DNA of 64,000 nucleotides from Spirosoma fluviale (lineage in GTDB: Bacteria; Bacteroidota; Bacteroidia; Cytophagales; Spirosomataceae), in contig NZ_OCNH01000003.1 in assembly GCF_900230225.1 (NCBI RefSeq), positions 930,001 through 994,000 on the forward strand, written 5' to 3'. The notes beneath the pieces were generated by a model, which worked only from the letters and a program-made list of their open reading frames with translations, did not search any database and was not told the DNA's origin. Position numbers and translations under genes: made by a program. Shown in pieces: positions 9,245-17,954 of the stretch (position 1 is the stretch's first letter; each line of letters starts with the position of its first letter).

Positions 9245-10780
9245 CTACTTCTTATCCCACCACACCCGCGTATCCAGCGTGTTTGGCCCCTGCCGGGTGA
9301 TAGCTTCGTTCAGGTTTGCTGAGTTGACGACGATCTCGCTGTCCGGATAGGGCATACGCCGGATGAAGTCGCCCTTTACTTCGGAGCCGGGGTAGGGGTT
9401 TTTCTTTAGCGCGGGGAAGCCAGAGCGCCGGAAATTGGCGAAAGACTCGTTGCCATCCAGGAAGGTAGCGACCCAATATTGGGTGTTGATCAGCTCCAGC
9501 GCTTTGGCCGCGTCCAGCGGGTGTGTATCCAGATACACCTTTATATCGGCCTCCGGAACGGGTGATCCGTAGGATGCCATCTGTTCGAGATTAGCCCGGA
9601 TACCTTTGGCGTAATAGTCGGCCGCCGTACCTGTCACCCAGCCCCGAACGGCGGCTTCGGCCAGCAGGAGCTGCACCTGCGAATAGGTAATGTGAAACTC
9701 GGGCGCGTCCAGTTTCAAGACCGTGCTCAGGTTGACCTGGCTATAATCCCACAGGCTGGCTACTCCATTTTGGGCCAGTGTCGATGTAATGGATACGTCG
9801 TTGTAGCCCATCGGCATCCCGATTTGCACCTTTGGGTCAGACGAGGCACGGGCGGCTACCTGCTCCTGACCACCTTTGGCCCCTACATAACGTACGGCAA
9901 AAATGGGCAGCCGAGGGTCGTTATTATCTTTCAGGTAATTGACGAACGGAGCCGCTAGGTAGAAGTTGGTTTTTTCGCGGGCGGCTAAGTGGTTGGCAAT
10001 GTAGTTGTTGTAAATGGCCGTGTGCCGGATAATCGAGTTGTCGGCGTTGGATTGAAACACGCCCCCCGTTACCGCTTTCGTTACGTACGACTGTGCCGTG
10101 GCGGGATCGACTTTGGTTAACCGCATGGCCGCTCGAAGCATGAACGAGTAACCCAGTTTCTTCCACTTTACCGGGTCGCCACCGTATAGAATATCGGTGG
10201 TAACGGCGGGTTGGGTGGTTGTCAGGGCGGCCGATGCTTCCTCCAGTTCCTTCAGGATATCCTTGTAAATGGCCTGCTGAGCGTCGTATTTAGGCGAGAT
10301 GATCTCATTCGTGTAACCCTGTCCCGCTTCGAAATAAGGTATGTCGCCGTAGGTGTCGGTCAGGATCATGAAGATGTACGCTTTCCAGATGCGGGCCGCG
10401 TTGTAGGTATTGATTTGCAGGGGATCGCTCTTGGTCTGGTCCAGCACGGCGATCAACTGCTTCAATACATTGCGGTACATATTGACCCAAACCAGCGGGG
10501 TGTTGCCCCCGTTGATCTGATCGTAGTTGGCTCCCGACAGCGAGCTGCCGTAGGGCGTAATGATCTGTTGCACAATGCCGAAGTTGTACGTCAGCATACC
10601 CAGCGTGCCAAATCCGTCGAGGTAAGTGGTGCTGATGATGGCTTTGTTGAGCACCAGCGAAGGGGCCAGCGCCGTCGGGTTTACGCGGTTTGTGTTCAGT
10701 TCGGTGAACCCTTCGTCGCAACCTGAAAGCAGGCTCAGCGAAAGGACTAGGGCAAGTATATGTTTGAGATTTGTTTTCAT
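9245..10780 (-). CDS. SusD-like outer-membrane lipoprotein (SusD-like_2 type)
   Basis: 511 residues with a lipoprotein signal ending LLSGC, lipidated at Cys21. The mature start (DEGFTELNTNRVNPTALAPSLVLNKAI) is typical of the second SusD subfamily, in which 'NP-ALAPS-LL-A' patterns recur, and differs from the SusD protein at 1805-3280. Later segments such as IWKAYIFMILTDTYGDIPYFEAGQG and LLLAEAAVRGW form the helical TPR-like scaffold. It would cap the SusC barrel encoded 46 bp upstream and bind its ligand at the cell surface. The ManD-type dehydratase gene follows after 48 bp, so ligand capture, import and conversion are probably coexpressed. Confidence 0.92.
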   Translation of the reverse strand: MKTNLKHILALVLSLSLLSGCDEGFTELNTNRVNPTALAPSLVLNKAIISTTYLDGFGTLGMLTYNFGIVQQIITPYGSSLSGANYDQINGGNTPLVWVNMYRNVLKQLIAVLDQTKSDPLQINTYNAARIWKAYIFMILTDTYGDIPYFEAGQGYTNEIISPKYDAQQAIYKDILKELEEASAALTTTQPAVTTDILYGGDPVKWKKLGYSFMLRAAMRLTKVDPATAQSYVTKAVTGGVFQSNADNSIIRHTAIYNNYIANHLAAREKTNFYLAAPFVNYLKDNNDPRLPIFAVRYVGAKGGQEQVAARASSDPKVQIGMPMGYNDVSITSTLAQNGVASLWDYSQVNLSTVLKLDAPEFHITYSQVQLLLAEAAVRGWVTGTAADYYAKGIRANLEQMASYGSPVPEADIKVYLDTHPLDAAKALELINTQYWVATFLDGNESFANFRRSGFPALKKNPYPGSEVKGDFIRRMPYPDSEIVVNSANLNEAITRQGPNTLDTRVWWDKK

Positions 10781-10826
10781 GATTCCAGTCGTTTGGGTGT
10801 TGTCATCCTTAAGAATGACAGAGAAA

Positions 10827-13800
10827 TTAGAATCGGGCGTTGAGGTTAAAGCCTATGCTGCGGGTAGGCGGTAAGCCCGGCCAGAAATCCAGTCCAACGG
10901 CGTTGTCCGACGAAACCAGCACTTCCTCCGGGTCCATGTTCTCGGTCCATTTTTTGATGATCAGGACGTTGTTCGCCACTGCATTCAGCCGCAGACCTTT
11001 CAGGAAGAAACGCTGGGGCAGGATTTTATCGAAATCGTAGCCCAACGAGATCTGACGCAGTTTCCAAAACCCGGCATTGAATACAAAGTCTTCGTTGATA
11101 CCCAGCGGATTAATGGATTCGTAGAAGGGCTGGACGGCGGCTCTCGTCTGGTTGATCTCGCCGTTTGGATTGACCCCGTTGCCGATCACATACCCCACAT
11201 CCCGACCCGGTAAGGTCCGTTTCGACAAGCCGTGGCGCATGTAGTTGATGTTGCGGCCCGCAATCAGTTTATGGCCCAGCTTGAAGTCGATCAGTGCCGA
11301 CAGCACTATGCCCCGGTAGGTAAAGGTGTTGGTGATGCCGCCGAAATAGTTTGGCAGGGCATTCCCCACGTTTTTCAGGGTATTGTTCCGAAGCGGCATC
11401 CCGCTGTTGGCGTCGAACACCTGCCGACCCTGCGCATCCCGCAGGTAGGTGAAGGTGTACAACTGCCCGATTGGCTTGCCCACCACCTGATTGAGTGTCC
11501 GCCCACCGCCACTGCTGACGGTAATGACAGTGTCGTTGGGCGATAAGCCAAGTTTCAGCACTTTGGAGGTATTGTACGATACGTTGGCGCTGACATCCCA
11601 ACGGAAAGCAGGCGTCCGGACGGGCGAAAAGGTCAATAGCATCTCAAGTCCCTTGTTCATACTTCGGCCTACGTTGATCAGTTTGCTGGTGTACGACGAG
11701 GCATCGGAAACCTGAGCGGCCAGAATCTGATCGTCTGTTGTTTTGTGGTAGTAGGTAAAATCGAGGCCTATTTTATTGGCAAACAGCTTCAGCTCAAGCC
11801 CCACTTCTGCTTCCTGAATGCGGAGCGGGCGCAGGTTTTTGTTGGGAACAACCGTTGCATTGATGCCGCCCACGGGTACCAGCGCACCGGAAGGGTTCGG
11901 GAAGGAGTTGTTATCGACGGAGAAATACAGCGCGTTGGAGTAGGGGTCGACGTTGTCCGAGCCCACCTGCGCATAAGCCGCACGCAACTTTCCGAACGAC
12001 AGCCAGGCGGGCATGTTATCGAACGCCTGCGAGAACACAAAACTGCTCGTAACGGATGGGTACAGAATGCTCCGGTTGGAGGGAGCCAGCGTCGAGAACC
12101 AGTCATTGCGTGCGGTGGCGCTCAAAAACAGGAAGTCCTTGTAGGATACCGTAGCCGCCCCAAACACCGAGTTGATCTTTTTCTCCGCCAGACTGTAGAG
12201 CGGGTCTTTGATGCGGCCGTTCATGACGGTGTAGAGCCCCGGCTGCACAAAATCCTGCACCGTTACACTGTTGTAGTCGTTGCGGGCGTAGCGGTGGTTG
12301 CCGCCCAGCGTTACATCCACGCCGATGCTGCCAAACGTCTTGTTCATGCCGAGAATCAAGTCAAGGTTTCGTTCGGTATTCTGGCGGACATCCTGCGTGT
12401 AGGAGCCATTCACAAAACCCACCGGGGCGCGGGCAATGGGCGCGTACCCGTTCGGAATATTGTACTCCTGATTGCGCACGTAGAAATCCTGCGCCAGCCG
12501 GGCCTGCACGTACAGCCAGTCGGCGAACTGGTATTTCAGGGCAACGTTCCCGAACAGCCGACTGCGATTGACGTTCTCGAATTTGCGGCTCATGGAATAA
12601 TAGGGATTATTCCGAACCAGAAAACGCGAGAAAACGAACTCATCGCCGTTGGGCAAGGTCTGGTTTTCCCGTAAGGCCTGAAAAGGCATCGAGTTGGCCA
12701 GCGTGAAAATTACGGTCGATACGGACAGATCCTGGGTGTTTAGCTGGGGTGGATTGACGTTATTTTCCAGCGAATAGTTGATATTTCCCAGCGCTGTCAG
12801 TTTACTGGTAATGTTCTGCGTGAATCCCAGATTGATCACCTTGCGGTTGAAGGTGTTGTTTTCCATGATTCCCTTATTGTCGGTGTTGCCAAACGACAGG
12901 CTAAAACCGCCGTTCTGGCCGCTGTTCGATACGGTTACGGTATTGGTGAAATTGGTGCCGACGCGGTAAAACTGCCGCACCCGATTGCGTACCGGCTCAT
13001 AAGGCCAGGTTTCATTATCGAACAGAGTCTGCGTCATGCCCGGCTGGAATTTCTCGCCGAAACTCCACACGCCCGATGTTGGGTTGGCCGTTGTAGGTCG
13101 TCTGCCGCCTTCGCCCTGCCCGTATTCGTACTGAAAGTCCGTAAAGTCGAGGGGGGTATCGGTCGTGAAGTTGGTGTTGTAGGTAACGCCGAAGCCTTTC
13201 CCCGAGCCTTTACTTTTGGTCGTAATCATCACCACGCCATCTTTGGCGCGTGAGCCGTACAGAGCGGCAGCTGTAGCGCCTTTTAACACGGTCATCTCTT
13301 CAATATCGTCGGGGTTGATGCTGCTCAGACCATCGCCACCGTCCGAACTGTTGGAAGCCCGGTTGCCGAAATCGCCCCCCAGCGCGAAATTGGAATTGTC
13401 GATCGGGACACCGTTTACAACAATCAGCGGGTTATTCTGCCCGCTGAATGAGGATTGACCGCGGATGCGGATTTTGGCGGTTCCGGCGGGGCCTGTACCC
13501 ATGGATGTGATGTTGACACCGGCCATTTTGCCCTGTAACCCACTCATGAAATTGGGCGTCCGGTTCACGTTGATCTGTTCGGCATTGACCGTTGCGGTGG
13601 CGTACCCCAGCGTTTTGGCTTCCCGTTTGATCCCAAGGGCCGTTACCACCACTTCATCAATGGCTTTGGCATCTTCGGCCAGTTCTACGTTCACAACCGA
13701 GCGATTATTGACGGGTATTGTCTGGCTGACGTAGCTGATATACGAAAAAATCAGCGAGGCATTGGCGGGAGCATTAATGGCGTAATTGCCCGAGGCATCC

Positions 13801-13958
13801 GTCGCGGTGCCGATGGACGTCCCACTGACGAGGACGTTGACGCCTGGTAATGGCTGCTTGTCTGTACCGGTTACCTTACCGGTTATCCGGTTCGTCTGGG
13901 CATAGGCCAGACCGCAACTGAGAAGCAGACAACAAAGAAAGATTAGAGCTTTATTCAT
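10827..13958 (-). CDS. SusC/RagA family TonB-linked outer-membrane transporter
   Basis: 1043 residues with a signal peptide (about 1-20) and a carboxypeptidase-D-like regulatory domain (about 22-98, LPGVNVLVSGTSIGTATDASG). The TonB plug begins DEVVVTALGIKREAKTLGYA and includes KIRIRGQSSFSGQNNPLIVV and VLKGATAAALYGSRAKDGVV. A long barrel ends in the aromatic terminus NLNARF. The ALGIKR plug start marks a different SusC lineage from the VGYGTQ protein at 3302-6292, matching the different SusD type encoded next to it. It is first in the SusC-SusD-ManD operon. The gap upstream (13959-14331) holds a REP-like inverted repeat; no convincing promoter box was found there. Confidence 0.95.
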   Translation of the reverse strand: MNKALIFLCCLLLSCGLAYAQTNRITGKVTGTDKQPLPGVNVLVSGTSIGTATDASGNYAINAPANASLIFSYISYVSQTIPVNNRSVVNVELAEDAKAIDEVVVTALGIKREAKTLGYATATVNAEQINVNRTPNFMSGLQGKMAGVNITSMGTGPAGTAKIRIRGQSSFSGQNNPLIVVNGVPIDNSNFALGGDFGNRASNSSDGGDGLSSINPDDIEEMTVLKGATAAALYGSRAKDGVVMITTKSKGSGKGFGVTYNTNFTTDTPLDFTDFQYEYGQGEGGRRPTTANPTSGVWSFGEKFQPGMTQTLFDNETWPYEPVRNRVRQFYRVGTNFTNTVTVSNSGQNGGFSLSFGNTDNKGIMENNTFNRKVINLGFTQNITSKLTALGNINYSLENNVNPPQLNTQDLSVSTVIFTLANSMPFQALRENQTLPNGDEFVFSRFLVRNNPYYSMSRKFENVNRSRLFGNVALKYQFADWLYVQARLAQDFYVRNQEYNIPNGYAPIARAPVGFVNGSYTQDVRQNTERNLDLILGMNKTFGSIGVDVTLGGNHRYARNDYNSVTVQDFVQPGLYTVMNGRIKDPLYSLAEKKINSVFGAATVSYKDFLFLSATARNDWFSTLAPSNRSILYPSVTSSFVFSQAFDNMPAWLSFGKLRAAYAQVGSDNVDPYSNALYFSVDNNSFPNPSGALVPVGGINATVVPNKNLRPLRIQEAEVGLELKLFANKIGLDFTYYHKTTDDQILAAQVSDASSYTSKLINVGRSMNKGLEMLLTFSPVRTPAFRWDVSANVSYNTSKVLKLGLSPNDTVITVSSGGGRTLNQVVGKPIGQLYTFTYLRDAQGRQVFDANSGMPLRNNTLKNVGNALPNYFGGITNTFTYRGIVLSALIDFKLGHKLIAGRNINYMRHGLSKRTLPGRDVGYVIGNGVNPNGEINQTRAAVQPFYESINPLGINEDFVFNAGFWKLRQISLGYDFDKILPQRFFLKGLRLNAVANNVLIIKKWTENMDPEEVLVSSDNAVGLDFWPGLPPTRSIGFNLNARF

Positions 13959-14129
13959 TTGTAACAGAGATTTAGGGTAGCAGAATTGGTATTAAACTGT
14001 CCTTGAATATCAATGTATAATATTGATATAGTACTAATTTCTAGTTGCAATGAAATGAGTTACCCCAACCCTGTCATAAATCATATCTTGTAAGAACTTT
14101 CTAGTTTTCCGGCCTTGCTGGTGCTGTAC

Positions 14130-14237
14130 GTATCCGACAGCATCCCTGCTGTCGAGCCGTCAGGCTAAATCAGGCCGGTTAACTTTCAAGGGTCATTTTT
14201 AGCCTAGCGGCTCGACAGCAGGGATGCTGTCGGATAC
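14130..14237. repeat. REP-like inverted repeat, copy B (40-nt arms)
   Basis: The arms lie at 14130-14169 and 14198-14237 and match at 38 of 40 positions. They share the framework of copy A (471-593), but the CTGTC-TGG-CCG block of copy A is CTGTC-GAG-CCG here, and the change is compensated in the opposite arm. The rest of the 13959-14331 intergenic gap shows nothing else recognisable beyond AT-rich sequence upstream of the SusC start. Confidence 0.87.
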
Positions 14238-14331
14238 CCTAGTTAACCCTTACAAGATTAAGTTATTGACAGAGAACAGGCGTTACTTCATCAGGCTTTT
14301 AATCGATCTTCAGGTTGTATGAGAGGTATGC

Positions 14332-15573
14332 TTACCAGTTGTGGATGGCGCCATCGGGGCTTTTCAGGATTGGGTGAGGGAACTCGGTCTTTGCCGATAC
14401 CTCCAGTACAAACGTTGCTTTCTTGGGGTCGAATTTGACGCCTAAACCCGGCTCGGGGTTCAGATACAGTTTGCCGTTTTTGAAGTTTACGTAATCTTCG
14501 TTGAAATAAGCGGGTCGCTCGGGTTCGCCACCGCCCAGCTCCATCAGGCAGCGGGTGGGGCTGCTGGAGCCCAGAACGTGTACCAATGCCGCTGTAGACA
14601 GTGGCCCGGTGAAGTGCGGAATCATGCCTGCATAGTGCGTTTCGCACAAAGAGGCTATCTTTTTAAACTCCCCGATACCGCCGGTGTTGGGTAAGGTAAC
14701 CCGTGTGTAGTCGATCAGGCGCTGTTCAATGAACTCATTAATATCCCAGCGATCGCCAAACTGCTCGCCCACGGCAATGGGCACGGTTGTCATCTGGCGA
14801 ACGGTCTTATACACGGCCGGGTTTTCGGAGCGGACAATGTCCTCCACGAAATAAGGCTCCATGTTTTCCAGCGCTTTGCAGATTTTTAGCCCTTCGGTGG
14901 TATCGAAGCGCGTGTGCAAATCGATGGCCCATTTGCCGCCACCCCCCACGGCCCCGTCGATCCGCTTGCAGAGCTCAATCGTTTTCTTGGCGTTGTCGTA
15001 GAAGTCGAACGGTTGATCGCCGTTACCACCGGTTGGACCAATGCGGTAAGCGCGTAAACCGGCTTCTATGCAGTCTCTGGCGCGTTCTTCTTCGGTTTTG
15101 GCTTTGGAAGCCCGGAAGCCCGTAGCATAACATTCAACATAATCCCGCGTGGCCCCTCCCAGCAACTCGTAGACGGGAACACCCAGCGCTTTGCCCTTAA
15201 GGTCCCAGAGGGCCATTTCCAGCGCTCCGAGTGCGTGTAGTTTCTCGCGGCCCGGTGGATAAAACATACCCCGGTACACGTTTTGCCAGATGTGCTCGAT
15301 GCGAAACGGATTTTCACCGATCATCATCTGGGCGCACTGTTCGATCATGTCTTTTGATCCGCCCTCGCCGATGCCGATAATGCCGCCATCGGTGTAAATT
15401 TCAACGATACCGCGCGCCTGATTGAACAAAGGTTTATTATAGCCGGGGGCGCTGTAATACCTGATTTTCGTGATTTTAAGTTTCGGGGGTGCCTGCGCCA
15501 GACTCGTCGGCCAACCCGCCCAGAGAGCGGTTGAACCGACGAGCGCCGACTTGAGAAAGTTACGTCTTTCCAT
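14332..15573 (-). CDS. Tat-exported mandelate racemase/muconate lactonizing-type dehydratase
   Basis: 413 residues beginning MERRNFLKSALVG, a close match to the RRxFLK Tat consensus, with a likely cleavage near LAQA (residues 25-28). Enolase-superfamily residues are Asp218 and His220 (IDLHTRFD), Glu244 (FVEDI), Glu270 (VGEQF) and His320 (IPHFTGPLS). Their spacing is the same as in the galactonate dehydratase-like protein of this window (+2, +26, +52, +102). An Asp-His pair after the second barrel strand and a His late in the barrel are what acid-sugar dehydratases of this superfamily use. Substrate is not assigned: the 20s and 50s loops that decide it match no subgroup I recognise. A LacI-type palindrome lies 59 bp upstream of the start, so this gene is probably controlled by the adjacent LacI-family regulator. 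Confidence 0.85.
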   Translation of the reverse strand: MERRNFLKSALVGSTALWAGWPTSLAQAPPKLKITKIRYYSAPGYNKPLFNQARGIVEIYTDGGIIGIGEGGSKDMIEQCAQMMIGENPFRIEHIWQNVYRGMFYPPGREKLHALGALEMALWDLKGKALGVPVYELLGGATRDYVECYATGFRASKAKTEEERARDCIEAGLRAYRIGPTGGNGDQPFDFYDNAKKTIELCKRIDGAVGGGGKWAIDLHTRFDTTEGLKICKALENMEPYFVEDIVRSENPAVYKTVRQMTTVPIAVGEQFGDRWDINEFIEQRLIDYTRVTLPNTGGIGEFKKIASLCETHYAGMIPHFTGPLSTAALVHVLGSSSPTRCLMELGGGEPERPAYFNEDYVNFKNGKLYLNPEPGLGVKFDPKKATFVLEVSAKTEFPHPILKSPDGAIHNW

Positions 15574-15631
15574 AAAGTTAAGGGTAAGGAATCGTCAATT
15601 AAGGTTTAGGAAGTAATCAGTATAAGGATTC

Positions 15632-15647
15632 GCTTAATCGGTTAAGC
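15632..15647. promoter_or_regulatory. Candidate LacI-family operator upstream of the third dehydratase
   Basis: GCTTAATCGGTTAAGC has perfect 6-nt arms and the central CG expected for LacI-family operators. It shares the core TTAATCGRTTAAGCAA with the site at 16776-16787 in front of the lacI-type gene itself. Confidence 0.65.
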
Positions 15648-15659
15648 AACGGCATAAAA

Positions 15660-16700
15660 CTAAGTGATCAGGGTTTTGTGGGTTTTTGAGGAGGCTCGTT
15701 CGATCAATTCTGCTTTCATAAGTATCTGCTCGGGTTCAGTTGGTTTATGGGTTAATTTCTTTACTAATAATTCAACCGCCGTTTGGCCCAATAGCCCAAT
15801 AGGCTGCTTGATGTAGGTAATGGGGCAATGGTACAATTCAAATACCTCGGCTTGTCCGAAACTGACGATGGCAAGGTCGTCCGGCACCCTGACACCTAGT
15901 TTGTTTATGTATTTCAGTCCGCTTACGGCTAGGCTATAGGTGGCAAACAGCAGCGCGTCAACAGGTTGGTCAGTAGCCAGCATGGTATCGATGGCTGCTT
16001 TCACACCGGTGTCGATGGCGCTGATCTTTACCCGTTTCAACCAATGCTCATGTGCGTTTATTGGGTTATCCCGAAGTGCATCCTGATACCCTCTAATTCG
16101 TTCGTGCATGTGAAACATTTGCGAATCGTAGGCAATCATGCCAATGTGTTTGTACTGGTTTTTAACTAAATGAGTGGCTGCGTCATACGATGCTCTGTAA
16201 TGGTCGGTCGAAACGAAATCAGTCGGTATCTCCGGAAAATATCGGTCCAGCAGCACAAAAGGAATATGCCTGTCGTTCAGGGAGCGAATCTGATCCTCCG
16301 AATTTTCAGAGGAGACAATGATAAATCCATCGACCTGTCGGTTAATCAGCACCTCCAGTAAATCCCGCGACTTGCTGGCATTTTCATCTGAGCTACCAAT
16401 AATGACTGTATATCCGTTTCGTTTTGCTTCATCTTCAACCACCCGGGCAATATTGGCGAAGAACGGGTTCGATATATCGGCAATGACAAGGCCGATGGTA
16501 TGCGTTTTACCGCTTCGTAGACTCTTGGCCAGATGGCTCGGCTGGTAATTTAGCTCGGCGGCTATCTGCCTGACCTTCGTTGCTATTTCCTGTCCAACCC
16601 GACTTTCTTTTTCTTTGCCATTCAACACATAAGACACTAAAGCGGTGGAGACACCGGCTTTTTGGGCTATATCTTTTATAGACACCTTGGTCTTATTCAT
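15660..16700 (-). CDS. LacI-family transcriptional regulator of the sugar-acid locus
   Basis: 346 residues. The N-terminal helix-turn-helix (SIKDIAQKAGVSTALVSYVLNG, residues 7-28) and hinge (AAELNYQPSHLAKSLRSGKTHTIGLVI) are standard for the LacI/GalR family. The rest is a periplasmic-binding-protein-like effector domain (IADISNPFFANIARVVEDEA, VDGFIIVSS, FVLLDRYFPEIPTDFVSTDH). It should bind a sugar or sugar acid and release or engage operators. Two near-identical palindromes, at 15632-15647 before the third dehydratase and at 16776-16787 in its own promoter, point to autoregulation and control of that gene. Whether it also controls the SusC/SusD operons is open, since no matching site was found before them. 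The gene is divergent from punA. Confidence 0.92.
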   Translation of the reverse strand: MNKTKVSIKDIAQKAGVSTALVSYVLNGKEKESRVGQEIATKVRQIAAELNYQPSHLAKSLRSGKTHTIGLVIADISNPFFANIARVVEDEAKRNGYTVIIGSSDENASKSRDLLEVLINRQVDGFIIVSSENSEDQIRSLNDRHIPFVLLDRYFPEIPTDFVSTDHYRASYDAATHLVKNQYKHIGMIAYDSQMFHMHERIRGYQDALRDNPINAHEHWLKRVKISAIDTGVKAAIDTMLATDQPVDALLFATYSLAVSGLKYINKLGVRVPDDLAIVSFGQAEVFELYHCPITYIKQPIGLLGQTAVELLVKKLTHKPTEPEQILMKAELIERASSKTHKTLIT

Positions 16701-16764
16701 GCTTCATTTATGGGATTAGGCTACTCGGTTGGTGGGATAAGTAGAGCCCGGCAACATAATCAAA

Positions 16765-16792
16765 CAAATATAAAGTTAATCGATTAAGCAAA
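16765..16792 (-). promoter_or_regulatory. lacI-type gene promoter with embedded LacI operator
   Basis: On the minus strand TATATTTG (16765-16772) matches the Bacteroidota -7 box TAnnTTTG. The perfect 12-bp palindrome TTAATCGATTAA (16776-16787) lies between that box and a TTTG on the minus strand at 16789-16792. The spacing is short (16 bp), so the exact -33 box is unsure, but a bound repressor would block this promoter. Confidence 0.6.
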
Positions 16793-16934
16793 ACAAGAAC
16801 TATTATTATTTTTATTGAAATTTGTTTTATTATCAGATGACGCGTGTTCAGTAAGGAGCGGTATCTGCCCAGATTTTGCATTTTTATCCATCCTAAAGAA
16901 AACCAACTGGCTAGAAGATTAAGGCCGCAAGCCG

Positions 16935-16967
16935 TTACTTTGCGGGGAAAAATACCCTGCAAAGTAA
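16935..16967 (+). promoter_or_regulatory. Hairpin immediately upstream of the punA start codon
   Basis: TTACTTTGCGGGG and CCCTGCAAAGTAA (16955-16967) form 13-nt arms with one mismatch around a 7-nt A-rich loop, ending two bases before the punA ATG. It occupies the ribosome-binding region, so it could tune translation. The left arm also resembles a -7 box (TTACTTTG). Confidence 0.5.
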
Positions 16968-16969
16968 TC

Positions 16970-17785
16970 ATGCTCGAACAGATTCAGGAAACCGCTCAGT
17001 TTATTCAATCGAAAACAACCCTTCGTCCAGCCATTGGTATTATTCTCGGAACCGGCCTTGGCGCACTCGCCAATGAACTGGACATCGACACGACGATTCC
17101 CTACGAGTCCATTCCGCATTTTCCGCTCTCCACGGTTGAGTTTCATTCAGGTAAATTATTGTTTGCAACCCTGGCCGGCAAACCAGTGGTGGTCATGCAG
17201 GGGCGGTTCCACTACTACGAGGGCTACACCATGCAGCAGGTGACGTTCCCGGTGCGGGTAATGCACGCGCTGGGCATACAAACGCTGCTCGTTTCCAATG
17301 CGGCTGGCGGCATGAACCCGGCTTTCCAAACCAGCGACCTGATGGTGATCGACGACCATATCAGTTTGCTTTTGCCACAAAATCCGCTGATTTGCCCAAA
17401 CCCACCCATTTTTGGCGAGCGGTTCCCCGATATGAGTGAGCCGTACCGAAAATCATTGATCGACCTCGCTTTTTCGATTGCCGCCGAACTGGAAATTCCG
17501 CTCAAACGTGGCGTGTACGTAAGTGTAACGGGGCCGCAGTTAGAGACCCGCGCCGAATACCGAATGCTGCGGCAATGGGGTGCCGACGCGGTGGGTATGT
17601 CTACAGTGCCGGAAGTGATTGTGGCCAATCAACTCAGTATGGCCGTTTTCGGCGTGTCCGTCATTACGGATTTATGTTTCCCCGATACATTGGAAAAGGC
17701 AGAATTGGTTAAGATTCTGGCAGCCGCTGCACAGGCAGAGCCAAAACTAACGGCACTGATTCGGGAAATGGTTGGCCGCTTGTAA
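16970..17785 (+). CDS. punA: Purine nucleoside phosphorylase (PNP-I family)
   Basis: 271 residues from the ATG at 16970 ([15 protein letters not shown]). The frame is open further upstream to 16844, but that part has no family similarity and crosses a hairpin, so the internal start is preferred. Motifs of trimeric purine nucleoside phosphorylases are complete: GIILGTGLG (phosphate loop), [36 protein letters not shown] and [16 protein letters not shown]. The enzyme splits inosine, guanosine or their deoxy forms with phosphate to base and (deoxy)ribose-1-phosphate in the cytoplasm, feeding purine salvage. It is a single gene, divergent from the lacI-type gene and followed by a 169-bp gap. Confidence 0.94.
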   Translation: MLEQIQETAQFIQSKTTLRPAIGIILGTGLGALANELDIDTTIPYESIPHFPLSTVEFHSGKLLFATLAGKPVVVMQGRFHYYEGYTMQQVTFPVRVMHALGIQTLLVSNAAGGMNPAFQTSDLMVIDDHISLLLPQNPLICPNPPIFGERFPDMSEPYRKSLIDLAFSIAAELEIPLKRGVYVSVTGPQLETRAEYRMLRQWGADAVGMSTVPEVIVANQLSMAVFGVSVITDLCFPDTLEKAELVKILAAAAQAEPKLTALIREMVGRL

Positions 17786-17954
17786 AATGAACTATACGGT
17801 TTGAAGGGTATGCATTGCTTTGGCAGACTTGTTCGACCGTTTACAAACACTACGTGCGAAACACAACGAAAATCCCTATATTCCTTATGGATAGCCATCT
17901 GTAGCCAATTGGTAGCCCAGGCCCGTTCATTTTCTTCTGAAGATACATACTGAT

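Noticed and set aside
14299-14310. Third LacI operator (TTTAATCGATC)
   Set aside because: Only a half site matches, and it lies downstream of the dehydratase gene.
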